From NCBI RefSeq assembly GCF_000959725.1, contig NZ_CP009322.1, positions 2,542,001-2,606,000 on the forward strand: a stretch of DNA of 64,000 nucleotides, written 5' to 3'. A program made the position numbers and the translations under genes. The notes beneath the pieces were generated by a model, which made no database searches, was not told the origin of the DNA, and saw nothing but the letters and a program-made list of their open reading frames with translations. The first letter of the stretch is position 1; each line of letters begins with the position of its first letter. Of the stretch, positions 1 through 9,413 are shown piece after piece. Origin of the DNA: Burkholderia gladioli (GTDB lineage: Bacteria; Pseudomonadota; Gammaproteobacteria; Burkholderiales; Burkholderiaceae).

Positions 1-826
1 CGTCGGGATCGCGATCGGGCGCGGGCGAGGTGCCGCACAGATAGGTGCGCCCCTCGGGACGGAAGTAGACGCCGCTCGGGTCGATCAGCAGCGGGCAGCG
101 TTCCAGCCGCGCCGGCGAGGACACGTTGAAGATGCTGCGGCGGCGCGCGAACACCGGGATCTCGACGCCGGCCAGCTCGGCGATGCGGCGCGCCCAGGCG
201 CCGGCCGCGTTGACCACGGTATCGCAGGCATGGCGCTCGCCGTCGGCGCTCACCACGTGGGTGATGCGCCGCCCCTCGCGCACCAGGTCCACCGCCTCGC
301 TGGCCAGGTAGCGCGCGCCGAGCGACTGCGCCTTCTTGCGCAGCGCCTGCACCAGCCCGTAGCCGTCGAACCAGCCCTCGCCGCGCTCGCCGTAGCAGCC
401 CGCGGCGAGATCCTCGACGTTGAGCCAGGGAAAGCCGGCGGCCAGCGCCTCGCGCTCCAGGTAGCGGATCTGCGCGCCCTCGGCCAGTTGCAGCGCGTGG
501 TTCTCGCGCAGCGTGGCCTCGCCCGCCGGCGTGGCGAGGAACAGGTAGCCGCCCTCGTGCAGGTCAATCGAGGGCCGCGCGCCGTCGATCGCCAGCCGCT
601 CGCCCAGCTCGCGCAGGAACTCGATGCCGAACAGCGACATGCGGATCGACAGCGGCGTGGAGAACTGCTGGCGGATCGAGGCCGCCGACAGCGCCGAGGA
701 CGAGCGCGCGTAGGTCGGATCGCGCTCGATCACGGTCACCGCGACGCTCGGGTCGGCGGCCCGCAGGAAGTACGCGACCGCGCTGCCGATCACGCCGCCG
801 CCGATGATGACGATCCGGGAACTCAT
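1..826 (-). CDS. FAD-dependent amine/amino-acid oxidoreductase (DAO family), 3' end cut by window edge
   Basis: The gene starts with ATG at 826 and reads open to the left edge, so about 275 N-terminal residues are visible and the C-terminus is missing. Residues 5-21 form a Rossmann dinucleotide-binding fold (IVIIGGGVIGSAVAYFL) followed by an acidic residue (VIERD), as in sarcosine/D-amino-acid oxidases that oxidise a C-N bond with FAD. The gene lies 12 bp downstream of the ALDH7 gene and is probably co-transcribed with it. In Pseudomonas putida the equivalent cluster pairs amaB with a pipecolate oxidase (amaA); here the oxidase is a different DAO-superfamily branch, so a role on pipecolate or another lysine-derived amine is inferred from context only. 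Confidence 0.85.
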   Translation of the reverse strand, partial: MSSRIVIIGGGVIGSAVAYFLRAADPSVAVTVIERDPTYARSSSALSAASIRQQFSTPLSIRMSLFGIEFLRELGERLAIDGARPSIDLHEGGYLFLATPAGEATLRENHALQLAEGAQIRYLEREALAAGFPWLNVEDLAAGCYGERGEGWFDGYGLVQALRKKAQSLGARYLASEAVDLVREGRRITHVVSADGERHACDTVVNAAGAWARRIAELAGVEIPVFARRRSIFNVSSPARLERCPLLIDPSGVYFRPEGRTYLCGTSPAPDRDPD

Positions 827-838
827 GCCGCGCTCCGT

Positions 839-2338
839 TCAGCCGATGTTGAAGTCGATGCCCTGCGCGAGCGGCAGCGCCGACGAGTAGTTGACGGTGT
901 TGGTGGCGCGGCGCATGTAGGCCTTCCACGCATCCGAGCCCGACTCGCGGCCGCCGCCGGTTTCCTTCTCGCCGCCGAAGGCGCCGCCGATCTCGGCGCC
1001 GCTCGGCCCGATATTGACGTTGGCGATGCCGCAATCGCTGCCGGCCGAGGACAGGAAGCGCTCGCTCTCGCGCATGTCGGTGGTGAACACGCAGGACGAC
1101 AGGCCGTGCGAGGCGGCGTTGTTGGCCGCGATCGCGTCCTCGAAGCGCTGGTACTTCAGCACGTAGAGGATCGGCGCGAAGGTTTCGGTCAGCACCACGG
1201 CCGTCTGCGCGGGCATCTCGACGATCGCCGGGCGCACGTAGAAGCCGCCCTCGCTGCCCGCCACCGCGTGGCGCTCGCCGCCGGTGACCTTGCCGCCTTC
1301 CCGGCGCGCCTGCTCCAGCGCCGACTGCATGCGGTCGAAGGAGCGGCTGTCGATCAGCGGGCCCATCAGGGTGCCGGCTTCCAGCGGGTTGCCGATGCGC
1401 ACCTTGGCGTACAGCGTCTTGAGCTTCTCGACGGTCTCGTCGTAGATGCTCTCGTGCACGAACAGGCGGCGCAGCGTGGTGCAGCGCTGGCCCGCGGTGC
1501 CGACCGCCGAGAACAGGATGCCGCGCAGCGCGAGCTCCATGTTGGCGGTGTTCGAGACGATGCCGGCGTTGTTGCCGCCCAGCTCCAGCAGCGAGCGGCC
1601 GAAGCGGCGCGCCACCTCGACGCCGACCGTGCGACCCATCTCGGTGCTGCCGGTGGCGCTGACGATGTTCGAGCGCGGATCGGCCACCAGCTTGGCGCCG
1701 ATCTCGCGGCCGCCGTTGATCACGGCGGCCAGGCCGGCCGGCGCGTCGCCGAATTCGCGCAGCGCCTCGAGCAGGATCTGGTGGGTGGCCAGCGCGGTGA
1801 GCGGGGTCTTCTCGGAAGGCTTCCAGATCACCGCGTTGCCGCACACCAGCGCCAGCGCCGCGTTCCAGGACCACACCGCGGCCGGGAAGTTGAAGGCCGA
1901 GATCACCGTGCACACGCCCAGCGGATGCCAGGTCTCGGCCATCCGGTGGCCGGGGCGCTCCGAGGCGATCGTCAAGCCGTAGAGCTGGCGCGACAGGCCG
2001 ACCGCGAAATCGCAGATGTCGATCATCTCCTGCACCTCGCCCAGCCCTTCCTGCAGGATCTTGCCGGCCTCCAGCGTGATCAGCGCGCCGAGCGCCTGCT
2101 TCTTCTCGCGCAGCTTGTTGCCGAGGATCCGCACCAGCTCGCCGCGACGCGGCGCCGGTACTTCGCGCCAGGCCAGGAAGGCCTGCTGGGCGGCGACCAG
2201 GGCCGCGTCGACCTCGGCCTCGCCCTGGGTCGCCACGCGGGCGATCAGCTGGCCGTCGATCGGCGAATGCACGGCGAGTTCGCCGCCCTGGACGAGATGG
2301 TCGATACCGAGTTCGGAAAGGATGCTTGCTGCGTTCAC
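839..2338 (-). CDS. amaB: ALDH7-family aldehyde dehydrogenase, L-aminoadipate-semialdehyde dehydrogenase (AmaB-like)
   Basis: This 499-residue protein is full length for an NAD(P)-dependent aldehyde dehydrogenase. It shows the general base Glu252 (LELGGNNA), the nucleophile Cys286 (GQRCTT), and a C-terminal antiquitin-type signature (GGEKETGGGRESGSDAW, near 430-450). These mark the ALDH7 family, which oxidises 2-aminoadipate-6-semialdehyde to 2-aminoadipate. A 2-oxoadipate-consuming DUF1338 enzyme and an FAD oxidase lie on the same strand and fit a lysine degradation pathway. The gene follows the binding-protein gene after 163 bp. The family call is secure; the exact substrate is inferred from family plus neighbours. 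Confidence 0.9.
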   Translation of the reverse strand: MNAASILSELGIDHLVQGGELAVHSPIDGQLIARVATQGEAEVDAALVAAQQAFLAWREVPAPRRGELVRILGNKLREKKQALGALITLEAGKILQEGLGEVQEMIDICDFAVGLSRQLYGLTIASERPGHRMAETWHPLGVCTVISAFNFPAAVWSWNAALALVCGNAVIWKPSEKTPLTALATHQILLEALREFGDAPAGLAAVINGGREIGAKLVADPRSNIVSATGSTEMGRTVGVEVARRFGRSLLELGGNNAGIVSNTANMELALRGILFSAVGTAGQRCTTLRRLFVHESIYDETVEKLKTLYAKVRIGNPLEAGTLMGPLIDSRSFDRMQSALEQARREGGKVTGGERHAVAGSEGGFYVRPAIVEMPAQTAVVLTETFAPILYVLKYQRFEDAIAANNAASHGLSSCVFTTDMRESERFLSSAGSDCGIANVNIGPSGAEIGGAFGGEKETGGGRESGSDAWKAYMRRATNTVNYSSALPLAQGIDFNIG

Positions 2339-2501
2339 GTTGCCACCTCTGGATTGGGGAATGCGGAAAAGGGATTCATGGGGCCGCGTCGCCGCGGGCG
2401 CGGCGGCCCCTCGACGCGATGGTCGCCGAGCCGCCGGCGCCCGCCGCGCCTCGGACCGAGGCGCGCCATGCGGCGCACCGGATCGTCATCGGCCAGCAGC
2501 G

Positions 2502-3662
2502 TCATTCGACGCTCTGGCGCGTGGTGACGGGTACCCAGGCCGCGCGCTTCACTTCGTAGAGCGTCGAGCTGGGCTGCTTCAGGTCGCCGTTCGGCATGAA
2601 GGCGATGGTGCCGGTGATGCCGTCGTAGCGGGTGCTCTTGAGCGCCGCGTTGTAGACCGCCGGCGCGGTGCTGTTGGCCTTCTGCATGGCGCGGATCGCG
2701 ATCCAGGCGGCGTCGTAGGCGAACGGCGCGTAGGCCAGCATGTCCACGCCGTACTTGCGGCGGAAGTCGGTCGCGAAGGTCTTGCCGCGCGCGAGGCGCT
2801 CGAGCGGCTGGCCGTATTCCCAGACCGAGGCGCCCTCGCCGGCCGGGCCCGCCAGCTTGATGAAGTTCGCGTTCATCACGCCGCCGCCGGCCAGGAACTG
2901 CGCGCGCATGCCGAGCTGGCGCATCCGCTTGACCAGCATCGCGGCCTGCGCGTCGAGCCCGCCGAAGAACACCAGGTCGGCATTGGTGCTCTTGATGCGG
3001 GTAAGCTGGGCGCTGAAGTCGACCGCCTTGTCCGACACGAATTCGCGCGTCACCACCGTGCCGCCGTTGGCCTTGACGGCCTTCTCGAACTGGTCGGCCT
3101 CGCCCTGGCCGAAGGCGGTGCGATCGTCGATGATCGCGATGCGTTTTGCCTTGGTGACGACGGCGGCGTATTCGCCCGCGTTGCCGGCGTTCTGGATGTC
3201 GTTGGCGATCACGCGATAGACGGTGTCGAGCCCGGCGCGCGTGATGTCGGGATTGGTGGCGGCGGGCGTGAGCATCGGAATGCCGGCCTTCGCGTAGATC
3301 TTCGAGGCCGGCAGCGTGGTGCCGGAGTTGAAGTGGCCCACCACCGCGGCCACGTGATCGTCCACCAGTTGCTGGGCGACCTGCACGCCAACGCGCGGGT
3401 CGCCCTGGTCGTCCTGCGAATCGACCACGAACTTCACCGGCTTGCCGCCGATCATCGGGTGCCCGGCATTGGCCTCGTCCACCGCCATCCGCACGCCGCT
3501 CTCGATGTCCTTGCCGTAGGCGGCGGCGCTGCCGGTCAGCGGGCTGGCCACGCCGATCTTGACGATTTCCTGCGCCAGCGCGGCCCCGGAAGCGCCCGCG
3601 GCACAGGCGAGCACGAGGGCGGACAGCACGGCGCGGCGGGCGAATCTCGGCGGGAATCTCAT
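2502..3662 (-). CDS. Periplasmic binding protein of a branched-chain-amino-acid-type ABC importer
   Basis: This 386-residue protein has a signal peptide (positively charged start, hydrophobic stretch at about 10-28, AQA-type cleavage near GAALAQ) and then a LivJ-type Leu/Ile/Val-binding fold beginning VKIGVASPLTGSAAAYGKDI. I chose the ATG at 3662 because the longer upstream reading frame lacks a signal peptide and is basic and proline-rich. No LivH/M/G/F permease or ATPase genes are present nearby, so it is an orphan binding protein that would borrow a permease from elsewhere. Its position between the ALDH7 and hglS genes suggests capture of lysine or a related amino acid (inference). Confidence 0.9.
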   Translation of the reverse strand: MRFPPRFARRAVLSALVLACAAGASGAALAQEIVKIGVASPLTGSAAAYGKDIESGVRMAVDEANAGHPMIGGKPVKFVVDSQDDQGDPRVGVQVAQQLVDDHVAAVVGHFNSGTTLPASKIYAKAGIPMLTPAATNPDITRAGLDTVYRVIANDIQNAGNAGEYAAVVTKAKRIAIIDDRTAFGQGEADQFEKAVKANGGTVVTREFVSDKAVDFSAQLTRIKSTNADLVFFGGLDAQAAMLVKRMRQLGMRAQFLAGGGVMNANFIKLAGPAGEGASVWEYGQPLERLARGKTFATDFRRKYGVDMLAYAPFAYDAAWIAIRAMQKANSTAPAVYNAALKSTRYDGITGTIAFMPNGDLKQPSSTLYEVKRAAWVPVTTRQSVE

Positions 3663-3956
3663 GGGACGCTTCCTTCGGGAACGGGAATCGGGGGCGCCGC
3701 CGGGGCGCCGGGGCGCCGGGGCGCAGTCTCGGCGGCGGACTTGCGGGTGCTGCCGGTGAGTCGGGGTCTTCCTGCTTGGGCCCGGCACGCCCGAGGCGTG
3801 CCGGCGGAACATGGGTCGATGGTGGCCGGCGCGGCCCGGCGGGCGCGCCGATTGTCGGCAGCCGAAAACGGCGGATCAAACGACTTCCACGCACCACCTC
3901 TTGCGCTTTGCTCATCAAGCCCGGCACGGCAAGGCGCGCCGGGCCGCGCGGCCGGC

Positions 3957-4985
3957 TCAGCAGCCCGCGCTGGCGGTCATCTTGAAGATGCCCTGGGCGT
4001 TGCCGGCGTCGAAACGCAGGTCGAGCTTCCATTGGTGCGTCGCGCGGTCGAACTCGCGCTTGCGCGTGATGAATTCGTAGAACGAGCCCGGCACGCTGCG
4101 CGAGATGACGCGCCCCTCGGCGGTGCGGAACTGGCGCTCCACGATGTCGGCGCGATAGGCGGTCTGGAACACCCGGCCCGAGCGCGAGCGCTCGACTTCC
4201 GGCTTCATGGGCCGGCCCTTGGCCTTCTCGGCCTCGGCCAGCGCGAACACGTCGGCGACGCGGTCGGTGGCGTGGTTGAAGGCATTGCCCTCGGTGGCGA
4301 TCCAGGCCATCTCGGCCGATTCGGCCAGCATCAGTTCGTAGTCGTCGACGCTCGGCACCTCGTGCTGGCGCGCGAAGGCACCGACGATCGCCGGCAGCAG
4401 CCGGTGCGCGGCCTCGAGCGGCAGCGTGCCGTCGCGTTCCAGCTCCCAGAGCAGGCCGAGCGCCTCGGGCGTGAGCGGGTCGCGCGAGGTGCGCAGCACG
4501 CGGCTGACCGCCTGCTGGAATTCGGTCGAGAAGCGCTCGGGATGCAGTTCGCTGACGAAGAACTGCGCGATGTCGTCGGGCGCATCCTCGTGGGCGTAGG
4601 CGCGGCCGGTCATGCCGAGCTTGTCGAGCGGGTAGCGGCCGTTCAGGCGGAAGCCCAGCGGGCGCAGGATCCGCGCGAAGGCGGCCTCGCCCGGCGGCAG
4701 CGCGCCGGTCTCGCTCCAGCGCACGGTGCGCAGCGCGCCATGGTCGAAGAACACCGAGCCGCCGGCCGCGATCGCCTCGCGCGTGTAGTCGCGACCGTTC
4801 GGCGAGCGCGCCAGCAGGTCCTCGAACAGCGCCATGTTCATCGCCTGCGCCAGCTCGGCGCGCGTGACCGTGCCGGCTTCCCAGTCCGCCAGCAGCGGCG
4901 GCAGGTTCAGCGTGGCGAACAGGGCGTCGGTCTTCTGCTCGCCGAGCAGGGTGGTCAACAGGGCTTGCAGGTTCGAATTGCGCAT
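3957..4985 (-). CDS. hglS: DUF1338 2-oxoadipate dioxygenase/decarboxylase (D-2-hydroxyglutarate synthase)
   Basis: DUF1338 enzymes such as HglS convert 2-oxoadipate to D-2-hydroxyglutarate with Fe(II) and O2, a late step of bacterial lysine catabolism. Candidate metal ligands are His82 (FFDHGALRTV), His238 (GNAFNHATDR) and Glu304 (GSFYEFITRK), matching the family's two-His-one-Glu arrangement. I chose the ATG at 4985 (MRNSNLQ), giving 342 residues; the longer frame adds residues from the intergenic region. That is about 100 residues shorter than the P. putida and E. coli (YdcJ) members I recall at roughly 450. The gene is divergent from the LysR gene at 5131, as in the P. putida amaAB-hglS region. 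Confidence 0.85.
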   Translation of the reverse strand: MRNSNLQALLTTLLGEQKTDALFATLNLPPLLADWEAGTVTRAELAQAMNMALFEDLLARSPNGRDYTREAIAAGGSVFFDHGALRTVRWSETGALPPGEAAFARILRPLGFRLNGRYPLDKLGMTGRAYAHEDAPDDIAQFFVSELHPERFSTEFQQAVSRVLRTSRDPLTPEALGLLWELERDGTLPLEAAHRLLPAIVGAFARQHEVPSVDDYELMLAESAEMAWIATEGNAFNHATDRVADVFALAEAEKAKGRPMKPEVERSRSGRVFQTAYRADIVERQFRTAEGRVISRSVPGSFYEFITRKREFDRATHQWKLDLRFDAGNAQGIFKMTASAGC

Positions 4986-5130
4986 CGGGGATCTCGTCGG
5001 AGTATCTGGGGGCACGGCCTCGCCGCGCGGGTGCGTCATGGGCTGGCTTGCTCCGGACGCATTATTCGAAATGGCCGCGGCCGGCGTAAAGCGAGATAAA
5101 ATTGCCACTTGATGCGTTTTCGGAATCAAC

Positions 5131-6054
5131 ATGCGCAAATTCAAGATCCCGAACATGGGCGCGCTGCTGGCCTTCGAGGCGGCGGCCCGCCACCAGAGCT
5201 TCACCTACGCGGCGCGCGAGCTGTTCCTGACGGAAAGCGCGATCTCGCGGCAGATCGCGACGCTGGAGGCCAGCCTCGGCGTGCGCCTGTTCGTGCGCGC
5301 CAAGCAGCGCGTGGTGCTCACGCGCGCGGGCCGGCTCTACAGCACCCAGGTGCGGCGCGCGCTGGAGAACCTCGACCGCGACACGCTGTCGATCATCGCG
5401 CATGGCAGCGGCGGCAGCTACCTGGAGCTGGCGGTGCTGCCGACCTTCGCCTCGCAGTGGCTGATCCCGCGCCTGAAGGATTTCTACGCGCGATGTCCCG
5501 AGGTGCGGGTCAACATGGGCGCGCGCACCGGCATCTTCTCCTTCGAGGAATCGCACTTCGAGGCCGCCATCCATTACGGCAAGCCGACCTGGCCCGGCGC
5601 CGCGGCCGACTACCTGTTCGGCGAGGAGGTGGTGCCGGTGTGCGCGCCGGCGCTGCTGGGGAAGGCGGCGCGCAAGCCGCACGAGCTGCTGGCCTATCCG
5701 CTGCTGCACTCCACCACGCGGCCCGACGGCTGGTCGCGCTGGTTCGGCGCGCTCGGCGTGGAGGACCACGGCACCATGCAGGGCGATCGCTACGAGCTGC
5801 ACACCATGCTGATCAGCGCGGCGGCGGCCGGGCTCGGTATCGCGCTGGTGCCGAAGTTCTTCGTCGACGGGCGCGAGGCGCAGCTGGGCGTGGTGGTGCC
5901 CTACGCGGTGCCGGCCGCCGCGCGCGAGGCGATGCGCGACGACGCGGCCTATTACCTCGTCTACCCGACCGAGCTGAGCCACAGCAAGCCGCTGGAGGCG
6001 TTCCGCGAATGGCTGCTGGGGCAGGCGCGCGAGTATGCCGAGGCGCAGCAATGA
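5131..6054 (+). CDS. LysR-family regulator, GcvA-like, of the lysine/2-oxoadipate cluster
   Basis: The protein has 307 residues with an N-terminal winged HTH (about residues 8-66, including LFLTESAISRQIATLE) and a type-2 periplasmic-binding-like effector domain typical of the GcvA subgroup (FASQWLIPRLKDF). It is divergent from hglS with a 145-bp shared promoter region, so it most likely controls hglS-amaB and itself in response to a lysine catabolite (inference from gene order). No strong Shine-Dalgarno precedes the ATG. Confidence 0.9.
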   Translation: MRKFKIPNMGALLAFEAAARHQSFTYAARELFLTESAISRQIATLEASLGVRLFVRAKQRVVLTRAGRLYSTQVRRALENLDRDTLSIIAHGSGGSYLELAVLPTFASQWLIPRLKDFYARCPEVRVNMGARTGIFSFEESHFEAAIHYGKPTWPGAAADYLFGEEVVPVCAPALLGKAARKPHELLAYPLLHSTTRPDGWSRWFGALGVEDHGTMQGDRYELHTMLISAAAAGLGIALVPKFFVDGREAQLGVVVPYAVPAAAREAMRDDAAYYLVYPTELSHSKPLEAFREWLLGQAREYAEAQQ

Positions 6055-6070
6055 AGGGGGGCGATCGGCC

Positions 6071-6523
6071 GTGATCCTGAATCTTTCCCCGACCACCCTG
6101 GACGACGCCGAGGCGCTGGTGGCGATCCGCATCGCGGCGATGCGCGAGAGCCTGGAAGCGCTCGGCCGCTTCGATCCACGGCGGGCGCGCGAGCGCTTCC
6201 TGGCCGGCTTCACGCCGGCCGATTGCCGCTTCGTCGAGGCCGACGGCGTGCGCGCCGGCTTCGTGCTGCTGCGTCGCCAGACGCGGCCCTGGCTGCTCGA
6301 CCACCTCTATATCGAGCCGGCCATGCAGGGCCGGGGCATCGGCGCGGCCGTGCTGGCGGCGATCTTCGCCGAGGCCGACGCGCAAGCCGCGCCGATCCGC
6401 GTGGGCGCGCTGCGCGGCAGCGCCTCGAACCGCTTCTACCAGCGGCACGGCTTCGTGCGGACCGACGAGGCCGAATGGGATATCCACTACCTGCGCGAGC
6501 CGCGCGACGGCCCGCGCAGCTGA
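6071..6523 (+). CDS. GNAT-family N-acetyltransferase
   Basis: The protein has the GNAT acetyl-CoA-binding motif (YIEPAMQGRGIGAAVL, motif A) and the terminal FYQRHGF segment of motif B. From the GTG at 6071 (VILNLSP) it has 150 residues and is preceded by a purine-rich AAGGGGGG sequence. An in-frame ATG at 6035 would give 162 residues and overlap the LysR gene by 20 bp; I prefer the GTG because the extra residues are not domain-like. It follows the LysR gene closely and may share its transcript. The substrate is unknown. Confidence 0.85.
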   Translation: MILNLSPTTLDDAEALVAIRIAAMRESLEALGRFDPRRARERFLAGFTPADCRFVEADGVRAGFVLLRRQTRPWLLDHLYIEPAMQGRGIGAAVLAAIFAEADAQAAPIRVGALRGSASNRFYQRHGFVRTDEAEWDIHYLREPRDGPRS

Positions 6524-8098
6524 TCAGGCCGCCGCCCCCTCCACCACCCGGAACCACGACACGGCCGCGTGCAGGCTCTCGCTCTGCCGCTCCAGCGAGG
6601 CCGAGCTGGCCGAGGCCGATTCGACCAGGGCCGCGTTGTGGGCCGTGCTCGCCTCCATCTGCACCACGCTGGCATTGACCAGCTCGATACCCGCCGACTG
6701 CTCGCGCGAGGCCAGGCTGATGTCGGCCATGATGGCGTTGACGCTGCGCACCGCGCCGAGGATCTCGTCCATGGTCGCGCCGGCCTGGCCGACCAGCGCG
6801 CTGCCCTCGCCGACGTTCGTGCTGGAGGCCGAGATCAGCTCCTTGATCTCCTTGGCCGCCGCGGCCGAGCGCTGCGCGAGCTGGCGCACCTCGCTGGCCA
6901 CCACCGCGAAGCCGCGGCCCTGGTCGCCGGCGCGGGCCGCCTCGACCGCCGCGTTGAGGGCGAGGATGTTGGTCTGGAACGCGATGCTCTCGATCACCCC
7001 GACGATGCCGACGATGCGCGTCGAGCTGTCGGCGATCGCGTCCATGGTGCGCACCACGCGGCGCACCACCTCGCCGCCACGGGTGGCGATCTCGGAGGCG
7101 CGCGTGGCCAGCGCGCTGGCGTCGTGCGCGTTGTCGGCGTTCTGGCGCACCGTCGCCGTCAACTGTTCCATGCTGGCCGCGGCCTGCTGCAGCGAGGAGG
7201 CCTGCTGGCCCGCGCGCGCCGACAGGTCGCGATTGCCGCCGGCGATGTCGCGCGCGTCGAGCCGGATCGCGTCGGTGCCCTCGCGCACCTTGCCGACCAC
7301 CCCGGCCACGTGGCCGCGCATCTCGTCGAGCGCGGCCAGCAGCCGGTCCATCTCGTTGCCCCGGCCGATCTCGATGCGCCCGGTCAGGTCGCCCGCCGCG
7401 ATCCTGGCGAAGTGGCCCACGGCCGCGTCGATCGGCCCGACGATCGCGCGCGCCAGGCCGCGATGCGCGATGAAGCCGGCCACCAGCGCCACCAGCGCGG
7501 CGATGCCGAAACCCGCCAGCGTCATGTCGAAGCGCCGCGCGGCCTGCTCGAAGCGGGCGCGCTGGCGCTCGACCTGGAAGGCCTCGAGCGCGGTGAGCGC
7601 CTGCTGGTACTCGTCGAACCAGGCGCTGGGCATGTCGCGCTGGGTGCCGAGGAAATCGACCAGGTTGTCGCTGTCGAGCTGCTTGAGGCCCTTGGCGAAG
7701 GCCTGCGACAGCAGCCGGTCGCGCCGGGCCAGCATGGTGTCCAGCAAGGTCTTCTCGGCCGCGTCGGGCGCGTGCAGGGCGCGATAGGCGTCGAGCTCGC
7801 GATTGCTCTCGTCGAGCAGCGCATGCAGGCGGCGGATTTCGTCGCCGGCCGGCTTGCCCGCGCTGATGATCTGCTCGACGTTGCCCAGGCCCACGCGCAG
7901 CATCAGCATGCGCTCGGAGCTGGTCTTGAGGTGCACCACCGAGGCGGTGTCGTCGCGGTACATCGCGTCGAGCGCGCCATTGCTCTTGACGAGCGAGAAC
8001 GCGGCCGCCGCGATCACCAGCATCAGCAGCGCGGTACAACCGGCAATCGTGGCGGCGAGCCCGCCGCGGATCGTGAGGGTTCGGGACATGGTCGGCAT
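6524..8098 (-). CDS. Methyl-accepting chemotaxis protein
   Basis: This is a transmembrane chemoreceptor of 524 residues. TM1 lies at about residues 13-36, a periplasmic four-helix-bundle-like sensor runs to about 185, TM2 follows ([16 protein letters not shown]), then a HAMP domain and a long coiled-coil signalling domain. The hairpin tip holds the conserved signature ([20 protein letters not shown] and [18 protein letters not shown]). No C-terminal CheR-docking pentapeptide is seen. I placed the start at the ATG at 8098 (MPTMSR), with an internal ATG at 8089 as alternative. The open frame continues upstream only through a low-complexity repeat. The ligand is unknown, and the gene is convergent with the GNAT gene. 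Confidence 0.93.
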   Translation of the reverse strand: MPTMSRTLTIRGGLAATIAGCTALLMLVIAAAAFSLVKSNGALDAMYRDDTASVVHLKTSSERMLMLRVGLGNVEQIISAGKPAGDEIRRLHALLDESNRELDAYRALHAPDAAEKTLLDTMLARRDRLLSQAFAKGLKQLDSDNLVDFLGTQRDMPSAWFDEYQQALTALEAFQVERQRARFEQAARRFDMTLAGFGIAALVALVAGFIAHRGLARAIVGPIDAAVGHFARIAAGDLTGRIEIGRGNEMDRLLAALDEMRGHVAGVVGKVREGTDAIRLDARDIAGGNRDLSARAGQQASSLQQAAASMEQLTATVRQNADNAHDASALATRASEIATRGGEVVRRVVRTMDAIADSSTRIVGIVGVIESIAFQTNILALNAAVEAARAGDQGRGFAVVASEVRQLAQRSAAAAKEIKELISASSTNVGEGSALVGQAGATMDEILGAVRSVNAIMADISLASREQSAGIELVNASVVQMEASTAHNAALVESASASSASLERQSESLHAAVSWFRVVEGAAA

Positions 8099-8708
8099 CG
8101 AGGAATCGGACGGAACGGCGGCCTGGGCGAGCCGCGAACGCCGGCCGTGCCGGCAACGCGCCTCATGCCGGACTAACGGAATCGCCGATTTTTGACTTTT
8201 GCCGCGAAGCGACGGCAACCCGTCCAATTGCGCCATGCGGCGCGCCGCCGGCTTGCCCGGCGCGTGCGCGCCGCCACCTCCGCCACCTCCGCCACCTCCG
8301 CCACCTCCGTCACCTCCGCCGCCTCGTGGGGTCGTCGCCTCGCCGTCGGCCGCGAACTCCTCGAGCGAGACGCGGTGAGGCGGGCACGCCGTTTGCCGAA
8401 CGCGTCGCGCGAGGCGGCACCCCATGCCGTCCGCCCGCGCACGCAATATACGCGCACATATGGCGCCGCATCCACGCAGGACTCGTCGAGCCCGTCGCGG
8501 CAAGCCCGGCAGCCGTCGGCCCGCGCTGCGGTGGAAAGCGTCCATGATCGTCGATCGCGCCGGCACGCATTGATGAGTTTTCCTCTACGAGGCTTGAAGC
8601 AAATCGGGACGGTCGCGAGGCCGCCAAAGGCGGTTTAATGAGCATCGCGCGCGATCCGTCGTGCGCGCCCCCGCTCCCCTCAATACGCCTCGATACGGTA
8701 ATCCGCCC
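8099..8708. other. 610-bp intergenic region between chemoreceptor and pao operon
   Basis: This divergent-promoter region contains a 9-bp tandem repeat (8271-8324) and otherwise no convincing gene. Open frames across it are low-complexity (poly-Gly or Ala-Glu-Val repeats) and come from the tandem repeat. The start of the chemoreceptor transcript and the paoA promoter must lie here, but I see no clear -35/-10 pair. Confidence 0.6.
8271..8324. repeat. 9-bp tandem repeat, six units
   Basis: The unit CCGCCACCT occurs four times without change at 8271-8306, followed by two variant copies (CCGTCACCT and CCGCCGCCT). The unit length is a multiple of three, so on the minus strand it reads as Ala-Glu-Val or poly-Gly, but no real gene covers it. 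It is a possible variable-number repeat. Confidence 0.9.
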
Positions 8709-9413
8709 ATGACCACCGACTCCCGACCGACCGCCCACGACCCCGGCAACGCCGCCGCCCCGGCCGGCGCCGGCGTCCCCGAGCGCCCCGCCATCTCGCG
8801 CCGCCGCTTCCTGCAGGCCGGCGCCTCCGGCGTGGCCACCGTCGGCAGCGGCGGCTGGCTCGCCAGCGCGGCCGCCGCCGAGCCCCAGCCGGCCATCGAG
8901 ACGCCCGCGCCCGCAGCCGCCCCCTCCGAGACGAACGCGCCGAACCTGCGCTTCAGCGTGAACGGCGTGGCGCGCGAGCTGCACGTGGCGCCGAACGCGA
9001 TCCTGCTCGACGTGCTGCGCGACTCCCTGCAACTGACCGGCACCAAGAAGGGCTGCGACCACGGCCAATGCGGCGCCTGCACGGTGCACGTGAACGGCGT
9101 GTCGGTGAATTCCTGCCTGTCGCTCGCGCTGATGCACGAGGGCGACGAGGTGACCACCGTCGAGGGGCTGGAGCGCGACGGACGCCTGCATCCGGTCCAG
9201 CAGGCCTTCTGGGAACACGACGCCTACCAGTGCGGCTATTGCACGGCCGGCCAGATGATGAGCGCGGTGGCGGTGCTGCGCGACGCGCGGATCCCCGCCG
9301 ACGACCATTCGCTGCGCGAGGCGATGAGCGGCAACATCTGCCGCTGCGGCGCCTACCGCAACATCGTGGCGGCGATCCAGGACGCCCGCGCCAAGGGCGG
9401 GAGGCAGATCTGA
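8709..9413 (+). CDS. paoA: Periplasmic aldehyde oxidoreductase, [2Fe-2S] subunit (PaoA/YagT)
   Basis: The protein has 234 residues with a twin-arginine signal (SRRRFLQ at 30-36, then a hydrophobic stretch) that exports the folded complex. Two [2Fe-2S] sites follow: a plant-type ferredoxin cluster (Cys116, Cys121, Cys124, Cys136) and an alpha-helical cluster (Cys175, Cys178, Cys211, Cys213). It passes electrons from the molybdenum centre to FAD in a PaoABC-type heterotrimer that oxidises aldehydes to acids. The start is the ATG at 8709. Its stop overlaps the next gene's start (TGATG), so the two are translationally coupled. Confidence 0.95.
   Translation: MTTDSRPTAHDPGNAAAPAGAGVPERPAISRRRFLQAGASGVATVGSGGWLASAAAAEPQPAIETPAPAAAPSETNAPNLRFSVNGVARELHVAPNAILLDVLRDSLQLTGTKKGCDHGQCGACTVHVNGVSVNSCLSLALMHEGDEVTTVEGLERDGRLHPVQQAFWEHDAYQCGYCTAGQMMSAVAVLRDARIPADDHSLREAMSGNICRCGAYRNIVAAIQDARAKGGRQI

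Noticed and set aside
2016..5099. 1027-residue plus-strand frame over the lysine cluster
   Set aside because: It covers three well-supported minus-strand genes and has no recognisable domains.
6524..8566. Longer version of the chemoreceptor with a poly-Gly stretch
   Set aside because: The extension crosses the 9-bp tandem repeat and is low complexity; the first membrane segment begins right after the ATG at 8098.
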